Of a stretch of DNA of 60,000 bases, positions 26,943 through 39,060 are shown in pieces. Below the pieces are notes generated by a model. The model was not told where the DNA came from, ran no database searches, and saw nothing but the letters and a program-made list of their open reading frames with translations. Positions within the stretch are counted from its first letter, which is position 1. The number at the start of each line of letters is the position of its first letter. The stretch is from contig CM043950.1 in assembly GCA_014529385.2 (NCBI GenBank), positions 81,852,843-81,912,842 on the forward strand, read 5' to 3'. The DNA is from Adiantum capillus-veneris (lineage: Eukaryota; Streptophyta; Polypodiopsida; Polypodiales; Pteridaceae). The position numbers were made by a program, and so were the translations under genes.

Positions 26943-28222
26943 TTCTTTCCCTTAAGCCATCACTTGTGCCTTCAATCCGGCTAGCTTTGTCATCACCACG
27001 TCCCAGCCATTGGAGGGCGGGTGCAGGTCTATCGTGTCGGTAGCAATTTCTTTTAGCTCCACTAGCCTGATGCCTTGCATCTGTTCTTTAGGCCCTGTCC
27101 TCGCCAAGTCAAATGCGACCGTGGCGGCTTCTTCCTTCGTATAGCCTGCAGCTAGCAGGTCCAAAAATGCATAGTAAGCCTCATCTAATCCTTTTTGCTC
27201 AGTTTCACGCTTGGCCTCTTCTTTTGGCTCAGGTTCCTGTCTTTGCTCTTGATCTTCTGCTTGCCTTTCTTCTTGTCTGTCCTGAGCCTCCTTGTATTCG
27301 TGTGGAAGGCTGCTAGGAGGTGGTGATGGCTGTGGGCTGGGTTTAGGGCTGGCTGGTAAAGAGGCAAGTTTCCCCTTTAAGTCCCTGTCTGCTTTTATTT
27401 TTCTTTCTCTTTCCTGGCTCTCTTGTTCATATAGCAGTTTTTGCCTTATCTGCTGTACTTCCTCCTCTGTGAAAGGGACATGAGGAATGTTTTCTGCCGC
27501 AGCATCAAGAATCTCAAAATTCTTGATATAATCTTCAAAACGGCCCCTTTGAACTCTTCTGGATGATCTGGAAATAGACTCGATAGATGGATTCCAGAGT
27601 TCGTTTAAATCACCCTTGAGGGCTCTCTCTGCTCGGAAACTCTCCATCAGCCTCAATAGTCTTGCCGCTTTTTGTGACCTTGTCTCTTTGGCCGGCACTT
27701 GAGCAAACTCCTTCTTTCCTTTCTTCTGCTCGGGTTGCTCCTCTTCAACTGGCGCTAGCCGTCTTTTCAACCTCGTAGCCACCCTTGGTGCCCTTTGCGC
27801 CCCATCTTCCTCATCTTCTTTTACTCTCAGCCAATCATTCTGAGATGGGGGGTCAGGCCACCTTCCTTTAGCGTGTAGTGCCCCATAAACCACCTTGGTG
27901 ATCAGTTCTCCTGGCACTATGTAGGTTGGCTTTTTGTTGCCCATCTTTACTAAGATGTCATGTATGTATGCCGCATAGTTGATTATCTTTGGGGTGTCTT
28001 TTGTCATTGCCCAAGTGAACGTTGTGGCAATTGCACCTGGCGGCATCCTGTACTTCTGTGGCCTCTTTGTGCACATGTGGAAATACTGGTTGTATAACTG
28101 GCTCATGATTGCCACCTTTGGGTTGGCAATGTCTTCAAAGGTGTAATTTGTCTTTTTCTCTTTGTACACCTTGACTTCATCCCTTCTTTTTGTTACATTG
28201 TCTCCCTCATTGGAGAGGTCTA
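26943..28222 (-). pseudogene. Element C protein, N-terminal domain and charged linker (copy 1)
   Basis: The end of an N-terminal globular domain (ANPKVAIMSQLYNQYFHM, AYIHDILVKMGNKK) is followed by a Lys/Arg-rich stretch, a Pro-rich stretch (PASPKPSPQPSPPPSS), a Gln/Glu/Arg-rich low-complexity segment and a small domain (AYYAFLDLLAAGYTKEEAAT). Homology to copy 2 stops abruptly near 28222, so the first 180 or so residues, including the start, are missing. The domain recalls the plant transposon-associated domain often annotated in retroelement proteins, but I cannot confirm it. Confidence 0.68.
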
Positions 28223-28256
28223 GTCCTCAAGTACCTTAGTCATCAAGCATGACAAA

Positions 28257-28368
28257 AACTTAGGTGGAGTTTCCACCTCAAGCTTATCCCTAGCTTGCAC
28301 TAGGTCAAAGACAAGTTTAGGTCGGGTTTCCACCTCAAGCTCAACCCTAGCTTGCTTAAGGTCAAAGG
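28257..28368. repeat. Tandem duplication of about 56 bp
   Basis: Two adjacent diverged copies share TTTCCACCTCAAGCT, CCTAGCTTGC and AGGTCAAAG. Non-coding. Confidence 0.65.
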
Positions 28369-28628
28369 ACTTTTAATTCTAACCATTGGAGGTCTTTAAT
28401 GAAGATAACCCTAAGGTATTTTAAGCTCCATTAGTTAGCCTTGATCTTTGATAGACCATCTCTCATTTGGCCCCCTTTACCATTGGCCCCGTGTTGAGAT
28501 AGATTCGTAAGTACATGTCTATATTCTAACCCTTGTTCCCATTTATTACCTCACATTAAATGATCAGTTTAATACGAGAAAATCATTTGGGTTGGTTAGA
28601 TATTAGATATTTAATGACAAAGATTGTA

Positions 28629-28694
28629 TAAAATTACAAGTGTTATGATGGCCAAGTGTTGAATGCACCTAACTTTAAGACATGGTTAGAATGC
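28629..28694. repeat. Isolated partial satellite monomer
   Basis: About 65 bp identical in kind to the satellite array (GTGTTATGATGGCCAAGTGT, AATGCACCTAACTTTAAGAC), separated from it by about 455 bp of unrelated sequence. Either an insertion split the array or this is an array-edge relic. Confidence 0.75.
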
Positions 28695-29151
28695 ATAGGA
28701 AAAGTTTGCACTAAAAAATGGGCCTTGTAAGAATTGTTGATGTGGCATAGCTTTCAAAAATTGGGGATCGGTAAAATTTTTTCAAATAAGATCCAGACTT
28801 GTCGGAGGTTGGATATTTAGAATCTACTCTTTAAATGCTATCTATTGATATATAGCATGCATGTATCGGACATTGCCTTCATGTAGATCTAGAAAAAGGT
28901 GATTTTAAATTACCGTAACGGTAACAAAACCTGGCTGATTGAAGAAAAAAATGGCATAACTTTCATAGAAGTCATCCAAACGTTTCAGACCTTGGCTCTT
29001 TAGAATCCATTTTTCAAGAACTTTCCAATGATAGGTCATATCATGGGGTTCTAAGCAATATTTAGAGGGGTCTACCGGGTTGCTTTCTTTTGTCCAACTT
29101 TGATGATCTGGCACTCTTAAAAGGCCCAAAAATGAGTTCAAAATTTTCCTA

Positions 29152-31693
29152 ATGGCCAAGTGGTGGATCTAGGAGACACCAACAATTGGATCCACAATTC
29201 AAGCCTTGATTATAATGGCCAAGTGGTGTATCTTTGATGCATCTACTTCCCAATTCTTAGTCTAAATGGCCAAATGGGGGATCTAGGATCTACTCATCCC
29301 ACAAACATTGTGTAAAATTACAAGTGTTATGATGGCCAAGTGTTGAATGCACCTAGCTTTAAGACATGGTTAGATGACCAAGTGGCGGATCTAGGAGACA
29401 CCAACAATTGGATCCACATTTGAAGCCTTCGTTATAATGGCCAAGTGGTGGATCTTTGATGCATCTAATTTCCAACTCTTAGTCTAAATGGCCAAGTGGT
29501 GGATCTATGATCTACTCATCCCACAAACATTCTGTAAAAGTACAAGTGTTATGATGGCCAAGTGTTGAATGCACCTAACATTAACACATCGTTAGCATGG
29601 CTAAATGGTGGATCTAGGAGACACCAACAATTGGATCCACAATTCAAGCCTTTGTTATAATGGCAAAGTCGTGGATCTTTGATGCACCTACTCCCCAATT
29701 CTTAGTCTAAATGGCCAAGTGGTGGATCTAGGATCTACTCATCCCACAAACATTGTGTAAAACTACAAGTTTTATGATGGCCAATTGCTAAATGCACCTA
29801 CCTTTAAGACATGGTTAGAATGGCCAAGTGGTGGATCTAGCAGACACCAACAATTGGATCCACGATTCAAGCCTTTGTTATAATGGCCAAGTGGTAGATC
29901 TTTGATGCATCTAATTCCCAATTCTTAGTCTAAATGGCCAGGTGGTGGATCTATGATCTACTCATTCCACAAACATTGTGTAAAATTATAAGTGTTATGA
30001 TTACCAAATGTTGAATGCACGTAACTTTAGGACATGGTTAGAATGGCCAAGTGGTGGTTCTAGGATACACCAACAATTGGATCCAGATTTCAAGAATATG
30101 TTATAATGGCCACGTGGTGGATCTTTGATGCACCTACTTCTCAATTTTTAGTCTAAATGGCCAAGTATTGGATCTAGGATCTACTTATTCCATAAACATT
30201 GTGTAAAATTACAACTGTTATGATGGCCAGGTGTTGAATGCACCTAACTTTAATACATGGTTAGAATGGCCAAGTGGTGGATCTAGGAGACACCAACAAT
30301 TGGATCCACAACTCAAGTCTTTGCTATAACGGCCAGGTGGTGGATCTTTGATGCACCTACTTCCTAATTCTTATTCTAAATGGACAAGTGGTGGATTTAG
30401 GATCTCCTCATCCCATAAACGTTGTGTAAAATTACAAGTGTTATGATGGCCAATTGCTGAATGCACCTAACTTTAAGACATGGTTAGAATGGCCAAGTGG
30501 TGGATCTAGGAGACGCCAACAATTGGATATATAATTCAAGCCTTCGTTATAATGGCCAAGTGGTGGATCTTTGATGCATCTAATTCCCAATTCTTAGTCT
30601 AAATGGAAAAGTGGTGGATCTAGGATCCACTCATCCCACAAACATTTTGTAGGAGTGTTATGATGGCCAGGTGTTGAATGCGCCTAATATTAACATATGG
30701 CTAGAATGGCCAAATGGTGGATCTAGGAGACACCAATAACTGAATCCACAATTTAAGCCATTATTATAATGGCGAAGTGGTGGATCTTTCCTGCACCTAC
30801 TTCCCAATTCTTAGTCCAAATGGCCAAGTGGTGGATTTCAAGTGGTGTATTTAGGATCTACTCATCCCAAAAACATTGTGTAAAATTACAAGTGTTATAA
30901 TGGCCAAGTGCTGAATGCACCTAACTTTAAGACATGGTATGAATGGCCAATTGGTGGATCTAGGAGACACCAATAATTGGATCCATAATTGAAGCCTTGG
31001 TTATAATGGCCAAGTGGTGGATCTTTGATGCATCTAATTCCCAATTCTTAGTCTAAATGGCCAAGTGTTGGATTTAGGATCTACTCATTCCATAAACATT
31101 GTGTAAAATTACAAGTGTTATGATGGCCAACTGCTGAATGCACCTAACTTTAAGACATGGTTAGAATGGCCAAGTGGTGGATCTAGGAGACACCAACAAT
31201 TGGTTCCACAACTCAAGCCTTTGTTATAATGGCGAAGTGGTGGATCTTTGATGCACCTACTTCCCAATTCTTAGTCTAAATGGCCAAGTGGTGGATCTAG
31301 GATCTACTGATCCCACAGACATTGTGTAAAATTACATGTGTTATGATGGCCAAGTGCTGAATGCACCTACCTTTAACACACGGTTAGAATGGCAAAGTGG
31401 TGGATCTAGGAGACACCAATAATTGGACCACAATTCAAGCCTTTGTTTTAATGGCCAAGTGGTGGATCTTTGATGCATCTAATTCCCAGTTCTTAGTCTA
31501 AATGGCCAAGTGGTGGATTTAGGATCTACTCATCCCACAAACATTTTGTAAAGTACAAGTGTTATGATGGCCAGGTGTTGAATGCACCAAACATTAACAC
31601 ATGGTTAGAATGGCCAAATGGTGGATCTAGGAGACACTAACAATTGGATCAACAATTCAAGCCTTTGTTATATTGGCAAAGTGGTGGACGCTC
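29152..31693. repeat. Satellite array, 222-223 bp monomer, about 11.5 copies
   Basis: The phrase GATGGCCAAGTG recurs at 29331, 29553, 29776, 29999, 30222, 30444, 30662, 30900, 31122, 31344 and 31566, giving a regular 222-223 bp period apart from a 218 and a 238 bp unit around 30662-30900. Each monomer holds four subunits that start with a variant of ATGGCCAAGTGGTGGATCT and are about 63, 49, 67 and 43 bp long. The monomer therefore seems to have arisen from a shorter ancestral repeat. Copies differ by a few per cent. There is no coding potential. Confidence 0.93.
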
Positions 31694-32080
31694 TTCAGTG
31701 CTTTGCTGTTGCAATATTTTATCTAGCATATGCTTGTTGCCAAGCATTCTCACGCATTGATGATGATGATACTTATTTTAATCACGATATTAGGCTCTAG
31801 GTTTTATGCTTTCAATTGTACTTCATTTTGTTTTATTTTTATTTTTGTTTGTACCCTGGCATTGGAATAGATACACAAGGACTGTATCAGTGGTTCTCAC
31901 ACTTAGGTTCACATTTTTTAGACGGTTAATATAACATTTTCTTTTTTTTTCTCTCTCTTCTCCCCCTAACCAAATAGCGGGCCCTATCTTTGTATTCGAT
32001 TGCCCACAACGTCGCCAATTGATGATTTTTTTTGGCACCCACACATACACACACTCATTTGTCATTTCAAGTGCTATACG

Positions 32081-32175
<95 letters not shown>

Positions 32176-33234
32176 CGAGACTGTCTCGCTAATGCGCACA
32201 TTGGAATCTTTACTTCATGGGTCCTTCTTCTTTTCATCAAGCTAATTTGACACTAACTTTGCCATAATTTTGAATGATAGGGCTATACCTTGTGTGATCT
32301 ACAATATCTGACTTTTAAGGCATTGTTTAGCTTAGTTTAGGTAATTTGTATATGATGCAGACTCCCATACTACCTACTAACAGTTTAAATGAGACACTTA
32401 AGTAGGTGGTTTTGCAAGGCATTCTTTTGATGAACAAAAAATCGAGATTATCTTACATAATTTTATGTCTAAAAATGGCTATCGTAAATGGAGACTTTTA
32501 GGTAAGAGCAGATAGATCAAATCAATTTTGTGTCGGTAATTATTTGTTGGATTGATCTACTATCTCTCGTCTGGCCTTCCCATCATGTATGCTCGTGATG
32601 TTATGACTATACACTCGTCAATGCCCTTTCAATAATTTTATTTGATTATTATTATTGAAAAAAAACACAGACACACACACAATTTCAAACGCTCACCACA
32701 ATCGACCTTGATAAGTAGTCAATGCAATTTTTTCTTCTGTTTCGATTTGTCCACTTTATGTCATGAGTTCAGCAGAATGTCATGCGTATACCTTTTTCTT
32801 TGGCCAATTGCAACAAGTCACAGTTTCGCTCTTCTATTTTTGTTTTTTTGTTTTTTGTTTTTGGTTAGTGGCACTATTTGATCTATGCTATTAAATTAGA
32901 ACTACAAAATTTTTCTTTCCACTTGGTTCACTCACATTTGTTTTAGTTTTATACTAATCCCTTCTATAGTTGTCATTGCAAAGTTCATGGCCAATTGTTA
33001 ACCCTCACACTAATACATTTTGAATCTGTTAGCTATACTTTGGTGTAAGTTTGCTAGTGGCAACACTTGTACCTTTCCCCATATGCCAACACTCGTATAT
33101 ATATTTTCAAATACAGTATACTCTACTGGTATGTACATCAAATATGTCATTTCTCGATTTCATTTCTCTGCAATGTGTTTTAAATTGAATACTCAAACAC
33201 TCCTAAGGTCATGGATTCCAATTGTATTGAAAAG
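31694..33234. other. Spacer with (CA)n microsatellite
   Basis: Includes (CA)n at 32082-32174. The remaining sequence is AT-rich with no gene that I can support. Confidence 0.6.
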
Positions 33235-34455
33235 GATTTTTATTGAGATGATTTAGCTATGCAGCTATTGAGGTGAGCTAAGCTGCTATAAGATAGTCAA
33301 CAACAATTTGTAAGTACCCTCCAACTCAAACATGCTCCAAATTGGTCTTACACCTATGATAAATGTTATATTTTTTTATGTCTAGCCAAGTCCATTGGTC
33401 ACGGACACACAGATTTGCCGATTTTGGTAGTGTGTAGATACCCATCTTTGTGCAGATCCGCCGATTTAGGCAGCACATTGACAAATTGCAAACTCATGAT
33501 TTTTCAACAATACTAAATGAAGATTCACCGATTTAGGCAGCATTAGTGCAGATTCCCTGATTTAGGCAGCACGTCTTATTGGTGTAGATTTCTCGATGTA
33601 GGCAACACCAATCACAAAATCATGCTGGAGTGGCTGGCCACCACTGTAACTGGAATGATTTTGTTACCCGGGTATACAAACTATAGGATATTTGAATTTG
33701 GATTTGAAATGAGTACATGCTCGTAGATGTTTAGATTTGGATTCAAAATGGATATATGTTTATTTTCTATCGCGATAGTATTGAACTTGAAAATGATGAG
33801 AATGGATTATTGAATGATGAGTGTGACCAAAGATATCTTGATACATTAGGGTATGACATATGCTGCTTATTCTAGTGGTATGGGAAACTAGAATAGGTAG
33901 TATGTGGATGAATTTAGGCATATGCAATGTTGTTTAGTTTCACTATGTTTTTTACTATATGCTATTTTTTGACACAGATTTCTAATCATTATTTTTGACA
34001 AGCATCATTTGCAAATTTCTTATCTTTGCAAATGAGGATATGTGCTTTCAAACGGAGAGGTATGTTACGTAATTGATATTTACCCATTTATTGCAGCTGA
34101 CATGTGGCAAAAGTATCAGTAGATAATGGATTATGCAAAAGGATATTACATATTATATATATATGATTATTCAAGCGCTCTTTATGAGATTTTGACATTT
34201 ATGTCCGGCCGGCCAGTTTGTACTCATTTTTGTGCATTCAAGAAATCTATAAAATAAAGACGTGCAAGAGGGAAATGCTCACTCTTGCACAGGGGGAGAT
34301 TGCACCCACTGCTTGTGTATTCTTCTCTTCTCTCCTCCCTCCTCTCTCACAGTGCCGATGTAGCACTCCGCTCTAGGAGGTGCACTTGCATGTGTTCTTT
34401 TGCTCCCTATCTCTCTCTGTTCCCGTTTATCGTCGACTATGTGCTCGTGCAACCT
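33235..34455 (+). repeat. Repeat family E, unit 1 (LTR-like)
   Basis: Colinear with 35190-36480 at an offset of about 1964 bp. It carries five hairpin boxes (33406-33612), a TATA-like CTATAAAATAAAG at 34248-34259 and, 3 bp downstream, a perfect 9-bp inverted repeat GTGCAAGAG/CTCTTGCAC (34262-34270, 34282-34290). A pyrimidine-rich leader follows. The unit looks like an LTR promoter region, but TG/CA edges are not certain. Confidence 0.65.
33406..33612. repeat. Five 19-nt cores with covarying inverted arms (unit 1)
   Basis: Core consensus AGATTCGCCGATTTAGGCA, always 19 nt. Arms: CACAC/GTGTG (33406-33434), TGTGC/GCACA (33449-33477), AATG/CATT one base out (33516-33544), GTGC/GCAC (33546-33572) and ATTGGTGT/ACACCAAT (33578-33612). 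The arm sequences differ between boxes while pairing is kept; the cores stay alike. Confidence 0.8.
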
Positions 34456-35189
34456 CTAGCATCTACGTACGACTCTTTCATAAATTAATGTTCATTCATC
34501 ATTTGATGTTATTAATTGTTATGCACACATATCCATAGTTGAAAATTGCATAAATTACAAATATTTGGGGATTTTTATTCAAACTGTCCTCTTTAAATGG
34601 CTCATTGTTATATTTTGCACCTCCTACTTGCACTCGTCAACCCTGTTAACCATATGTTTTTTGTTTTTTCACAATTTTATGGCTCTATACCATCATCTGG
34701 ACTACTCCATTGCCAGATTTTTAGGAGAAGGCCATTGTTATATTCTGCACCTCCTACTTGCACTCGTCAACCTTGTTAACCATATGTTTTTTATTTTTCA
34801 CAATTTTACGGCTCCATATCATCATCTGGACTACTCCATTTTTTACTATATTGTATTTAGGATACCATTAAGGACGCAAGTGTTTTCAGTATACCATTTA
34901 CATGAATCCTCTCTTTGTTTTCTATTTTGCAAAATTATTTTAACCCTTTTTGCTTGGTACTTATTTGGTTCATTATACTAACATCATTTGGTACAATATT
35001 CCATTCATGGAAAACAATGTAGGTATGCATACTTCACTAAACTCATTTCTCTATCGCATTGCTCAATCACTGTTTCTTCACAAAACTTTTACGTAATCAA
35101 TTTCTCAATGTAGTTTACATTCCAGACACTCATTTCAAATTTTAATAGAAAATACACTGCTACGCTCAGGGCTTACTACTTGCAAGGTA
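34456..35189. repeat. Family E, segment between units, with internal duplication
   Basis: Colinear with 42118-42740. Contains a roughly 130-bp direct duplication (about 34600-34730 and 34731-34850; both CATTGTTATATTTTGCACCT-like) that is absent from the 42-kb copy. The open frame at 34565-34981 spans this duplication and has no domain I recognise; I do not call it a gene. Confidence 0.65.
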
Positions 35190-36379
35190 TGAAATTTTTA
35201 TTGACATGATTATTCATTAGCTATGAAGCTCCTCATTTGAGGTAGGGTGCTCTCGGATATCAAGCCACAATTTGTAAGTGCCTTGTTAGTGGAACATACT
35301 CTAATTTGGTGTCAAACAGGTGGCAAATGTTTTTTTTTAAAATTTCTTGCTTGGTCCATTGGTCATATGCACACAGATTTGCCGATTTAGGCAGTGTGTC
35401 AATGCTCATCTAGTGCAGATTTTCCAATTTAGGTAGCACAACAACAAACTACACATTCATGCTTTTTGAACTTATATCATATTTAGATTTGTTGATTTAG
35501 GCAGCATTGGTGCAGATTCGCCGATTTAGGTAGCACGTCAGGTGTAGATTCACTGATTTAGGCAACACCAATCACAAAATCATGTTGGAATGGCTTGCCA
35601 CCACTATAACTGGTATGATTTTGTTAAGTGGGTATACAAAATGAAGGATATTTGGATTGGGATTTGAAATGGGTATATGTTGGCAGATATTTGAATTTGG
35701 ATTTGAAATTGGTATATGATAATTTTTTATCGCGACAATATTCATGGAATTTAGCTTGTGACATTGATGAGGATTAATTTATTGGCTGATGAGTGTGACC
35801 AATGATATCCTGATTCCTGAGGATATGACATATACTGCTTATTCTAGTGGTATGGGACACTAGAATAGGTAGTATGTGGATGACGGCAAGCATATGCAAT
35901 GTTGTTTAGTTTCACTAGTTTTATTATATGCTAAATTTTTGACACAGATTTCTAATCACTAATTTTGACAAGTATCATTTGCAGATTTCTTATCTTTGCA
36001 ACTGAGGACAGTTGCTTTCCAACAAAGAGGTATATTATGGAATTGATATCTACCCATTTATTGCAGGTGACAGGTGGCAAAAGCATCAGCAGATAACAGA
36101 TTATGCAGAAGGATATTACATTTTATGTATATTTGATTATTCAAGTGCTCTTTATGAGCTTTGGCCATTCATGTCCGCCGGCCAGTTTGTACTCATTTCT
36201 GGGCATTCAAGAAATCTATAAATAAAAATGTGCAAGAGGAAAATGCTGACTCTTACACGGGGAGAGATTGTACCTAGTGTCTGTGTTATTCTCCGCTCCT
36301 CTCCTCTCTTCTCTCTCTTGCCATGTCAGCTTATCACTCCGCTCTAGGAGGTGCGCCTACACGTACACTATTGTGCTAT

Positions 36380-36446
<67 letters not shown>

Positions 36447-36480
36447 CTTACGGCTTTGATTTTGTGCTACAAGATCTGTC
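35190..36480 (+). repeat. Repeat family E, unit 2 (LTR-like)
   Basis: Second copy of the unit at 33235-34455. It has hairpin boxes at 35370-35569, TATA-like CTATAAATAAA at 36216-36226 and a decayed form of the start-site inverted repeat (36230-36258, one mismatch). A (CT)n tract at 36382-36444 is expanded relative to unit 1. Confidence 0.65.
35370..35569. repeat. Five 19-nt cores with inverted arms (unit 2)
   Basis: Boxes: CACAC/GTGTG (35370-35398), GTGC/GCAC (35413-35439), a core with broken arms (35485-35503), GTGC/GCAC (35510-35536) and GGTGT/ACACC (35541-35569). All cores are 19 nt, as in unit 1. Confidence 0.8.
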
Positions 36481-36564
36481 AGGTATGTCGATTAGTCTGT
36501 TTTATGGTTTGTAGTGTGCTATTTTGGGTATTATACATGGCAGCCAGGCTTCCGGTTGTAGTAG

Positions 36565-36576
36565 TGGTATTAGAGC
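36565..36576 (+). other. Candidate primer-binding site for initiator tRNA-Met
   Basis: TGGTATTAGAGC, followed by GTAGGCTACGCTCC. It is one C-to-T change from TGGTATCAGAGC, the usual primer-binding site complementary to plant initiator tRNA-Met. It lies about 85 bp beyond family E unit 2, so that unit may be the 5' LTR of a plus-strand copia-like element whose interior is lost. Confidence 0.55.
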
Positions 36577-37222
36577 GTAGGCTACGCTCCAAGACTGAAG
36601 ATTTTTTTACAAGTAGCAACTAAGTGTTTTGTTTCCTTATGCTTGTAGATTTTGCTAATTGCTTCAATTGAAATAATAATTAGTGTTGATTGTATGAGAT
36701 GGATAATGATCTTTAGAAATTGTAGAGAATCCTTTCGTTATTGTCATAATATGGTGCTTATATAACTATGCTAATTAAACATATTAATATAATAGATTAA
36801 ATTTAATCTACGATGATACTCGAGGACGAGAAAGGAGCAGGGTGAGATAGACTCCGGAAGGGGAAAAGAGATGAAGAGGGGAGATGAGGTTTGTTTAATG
36901 CTTCATAGTCTTGAAAAATCAATCCCGAGGAATATGAGCAAACTATCTAGGTAAAGTCATGCAAAATGACCCTTTCATTAGCTATGTTATCAACACTATG
37001 ATGAACCACAATATTGTTTTATTTATTTTTTTGTTCTAATGAGCACAAGAACATCATTGTGCGATGCCGCTCATCATTGTGCAGACCTTCTCGTCACCAT
37101 GAGCACAGACAACAAGGTTTGTGGGGACCTAGGAATGCAAGGGTAGCTATTGCATCAACGACAATCCATCCAGCAGCAATGGTTGCAAGGATCGACAACG
37201 TCGTTGGCCTGCCATGCACCCA

Positions 37223-37271
<49 letters not shown>

Positions 37272-39060
37272 CCCGGCTAGTTGCCATGCAGCATGCGGCT
37301 GTGGTGTGTTAATGAGCACGAACCCTCCCTCTTTCTCATCACCTCACAGCCTCACACAGGCCCAATTGAATTCTCTCTCTCACTCTCACTCTCTCCCTAC
37401 CACCCATTACATACCGTACCATGCAGCCCACTAGTTGTCCCTATGTCTCTGTTGATGCTCACTTAGACCAACCTCAACCACTCTCGCTCTCTCACAAGAA
37501 CCAGAACTGGAGTCTCGCACCTTAAACCAATCGGCCATCCTGACTCCTCCAACTCCATGCATCCATTCTCTTTCTCTCTCTTTTGACTATTTAGCCTTCA
37601 ACAACATTCACTCGCACTCGTTGTTCACACTAATCAACCCCTCCCTCCGACTCACACAAGCCATGCAAAGTGGGATATCCCCCCCCCCCCCTTTACTGTT
37701 CGCGCCAACACCCCATCCGAATCTCTCTCTAACTCTCCCTCTCTCTCTCAGTTGCCTACATGGCATCACCCACCCAGCAACAAGTGGCGTGTTGAACCAA
37801 CTTGGGTAAGTGATGCATGCCTACCTTTGGTTCTGTCCAGTGGCTGCATGCACTCCACGGCCATCATTTTGATGTCAACACTTTTGTAGGTGTGTTGCAG
37901 TAGGTCACGAGTCATCTAGCAGACCCATGTTGCAGCAGGCTACTACAAACTTGTGCTACCAGCATATTCGAATCATGATGTGCTTGTTGGATTTTCTTGC
38001 CCTACATCAGCTACAAAGTGTGCAACTATGACAAGCTTGTGATTGTTTGGAAGGTGCAACTGGCCACTTTGTGTGAGGGGCTATTGGCATCTTGTGAGGC
38101 ATGCAAAGATAGCTGCAAAGGAGCGTAAATTCTGAGGGCAAGGAGGACTCTAGAGGGCCTCAAGAATATTAGAGAGCCAATGCAAACCTCTACCAGGATG
38201 CAGACAGCATGGGAAAGGGTCTGCATGGCCTAGACTAAAGGGTGTAAGAGAGCAGAAGAGGAAACGTGGCCCAAGACAGGTCGGGATAATCTACCATCTG
38301 TGTGAAGAAATGCGATGCCGGGGAGATAAAAAAGCCCATGCTCGGGGACATGAATAGCGTGGGACTCAGTTGGGTTGTTCTTTTGCATTGCCACAGTAAC
38401 ATCTCTCTCTCTCCCTCTTGACTCTCTATGAGGCTAACTGGCTGCCAAGACCAGGCTCAGATAGTCGCATCAAATGCTCTCTATCTCTCTCTTGTGCTGG
38501 GACACACCCCCTCGTCTACTGCATATACCACCCTCACAACTGTGCCCTGCCCTCCCCTCCCATGACTACTTATCGAGGGGGCGGACATTGACTCTTCAAT
38601 GACCGGTGCAGCTCGCTCTCCGACAATGGCCGCTACAGAGCATTCACGAGAATTGACGACGAGGACGACAATGATGATTTTAGTTTGACATTGTTAGACG
38701 TTTCGTTATAATTTTTCACCTTACTTCATTTTTTTTTAAACTACCTAGTCATTGGGTTAGATCATTAAGGATTGTATCTGTTTGGTCTCGTAGGCTTTTT
38801 GAAGATGAGTGATAACATTTCATTTCATTTTGCTCTCTCTCTTTCCCCTCCTAGCACCGCTACTTACAGCGGCAAACATTGATGAAGTTCTTCTGCGAGC
38901 AGTGCCATACTTTCTCCAACAATGTCTGGCAGTGAGATGATGATGATGATGGTTTACTCCAACGATTTTAAACTTTGACTTTCAGTCTTTCACGTACTTA
39001 ACTTTATTTTATTTCTTTGTGCCCAAACATGGCATTAGATCCACTGCAATTGTATCACTT
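36577..39060. other. Spacer with CT-rich tracts
   Basis: Holds (CT)n at about 37224-37270 and many short CT-rich patches. Open frames here are composition-driven. No gene is called. Confidence 0.5.

Noticed and set aside
28629-31693. CRISPR-like array
   Set aside because: Monomers are 222 bp with no short repeat/unique spacer alternation, in a plant nuclear context.
34565-34981. 138-codon open frame
   Set aside because: It spans a duplicated non-coding segment, is absent in that form from the third copy at 42118-42868, and has no domain.
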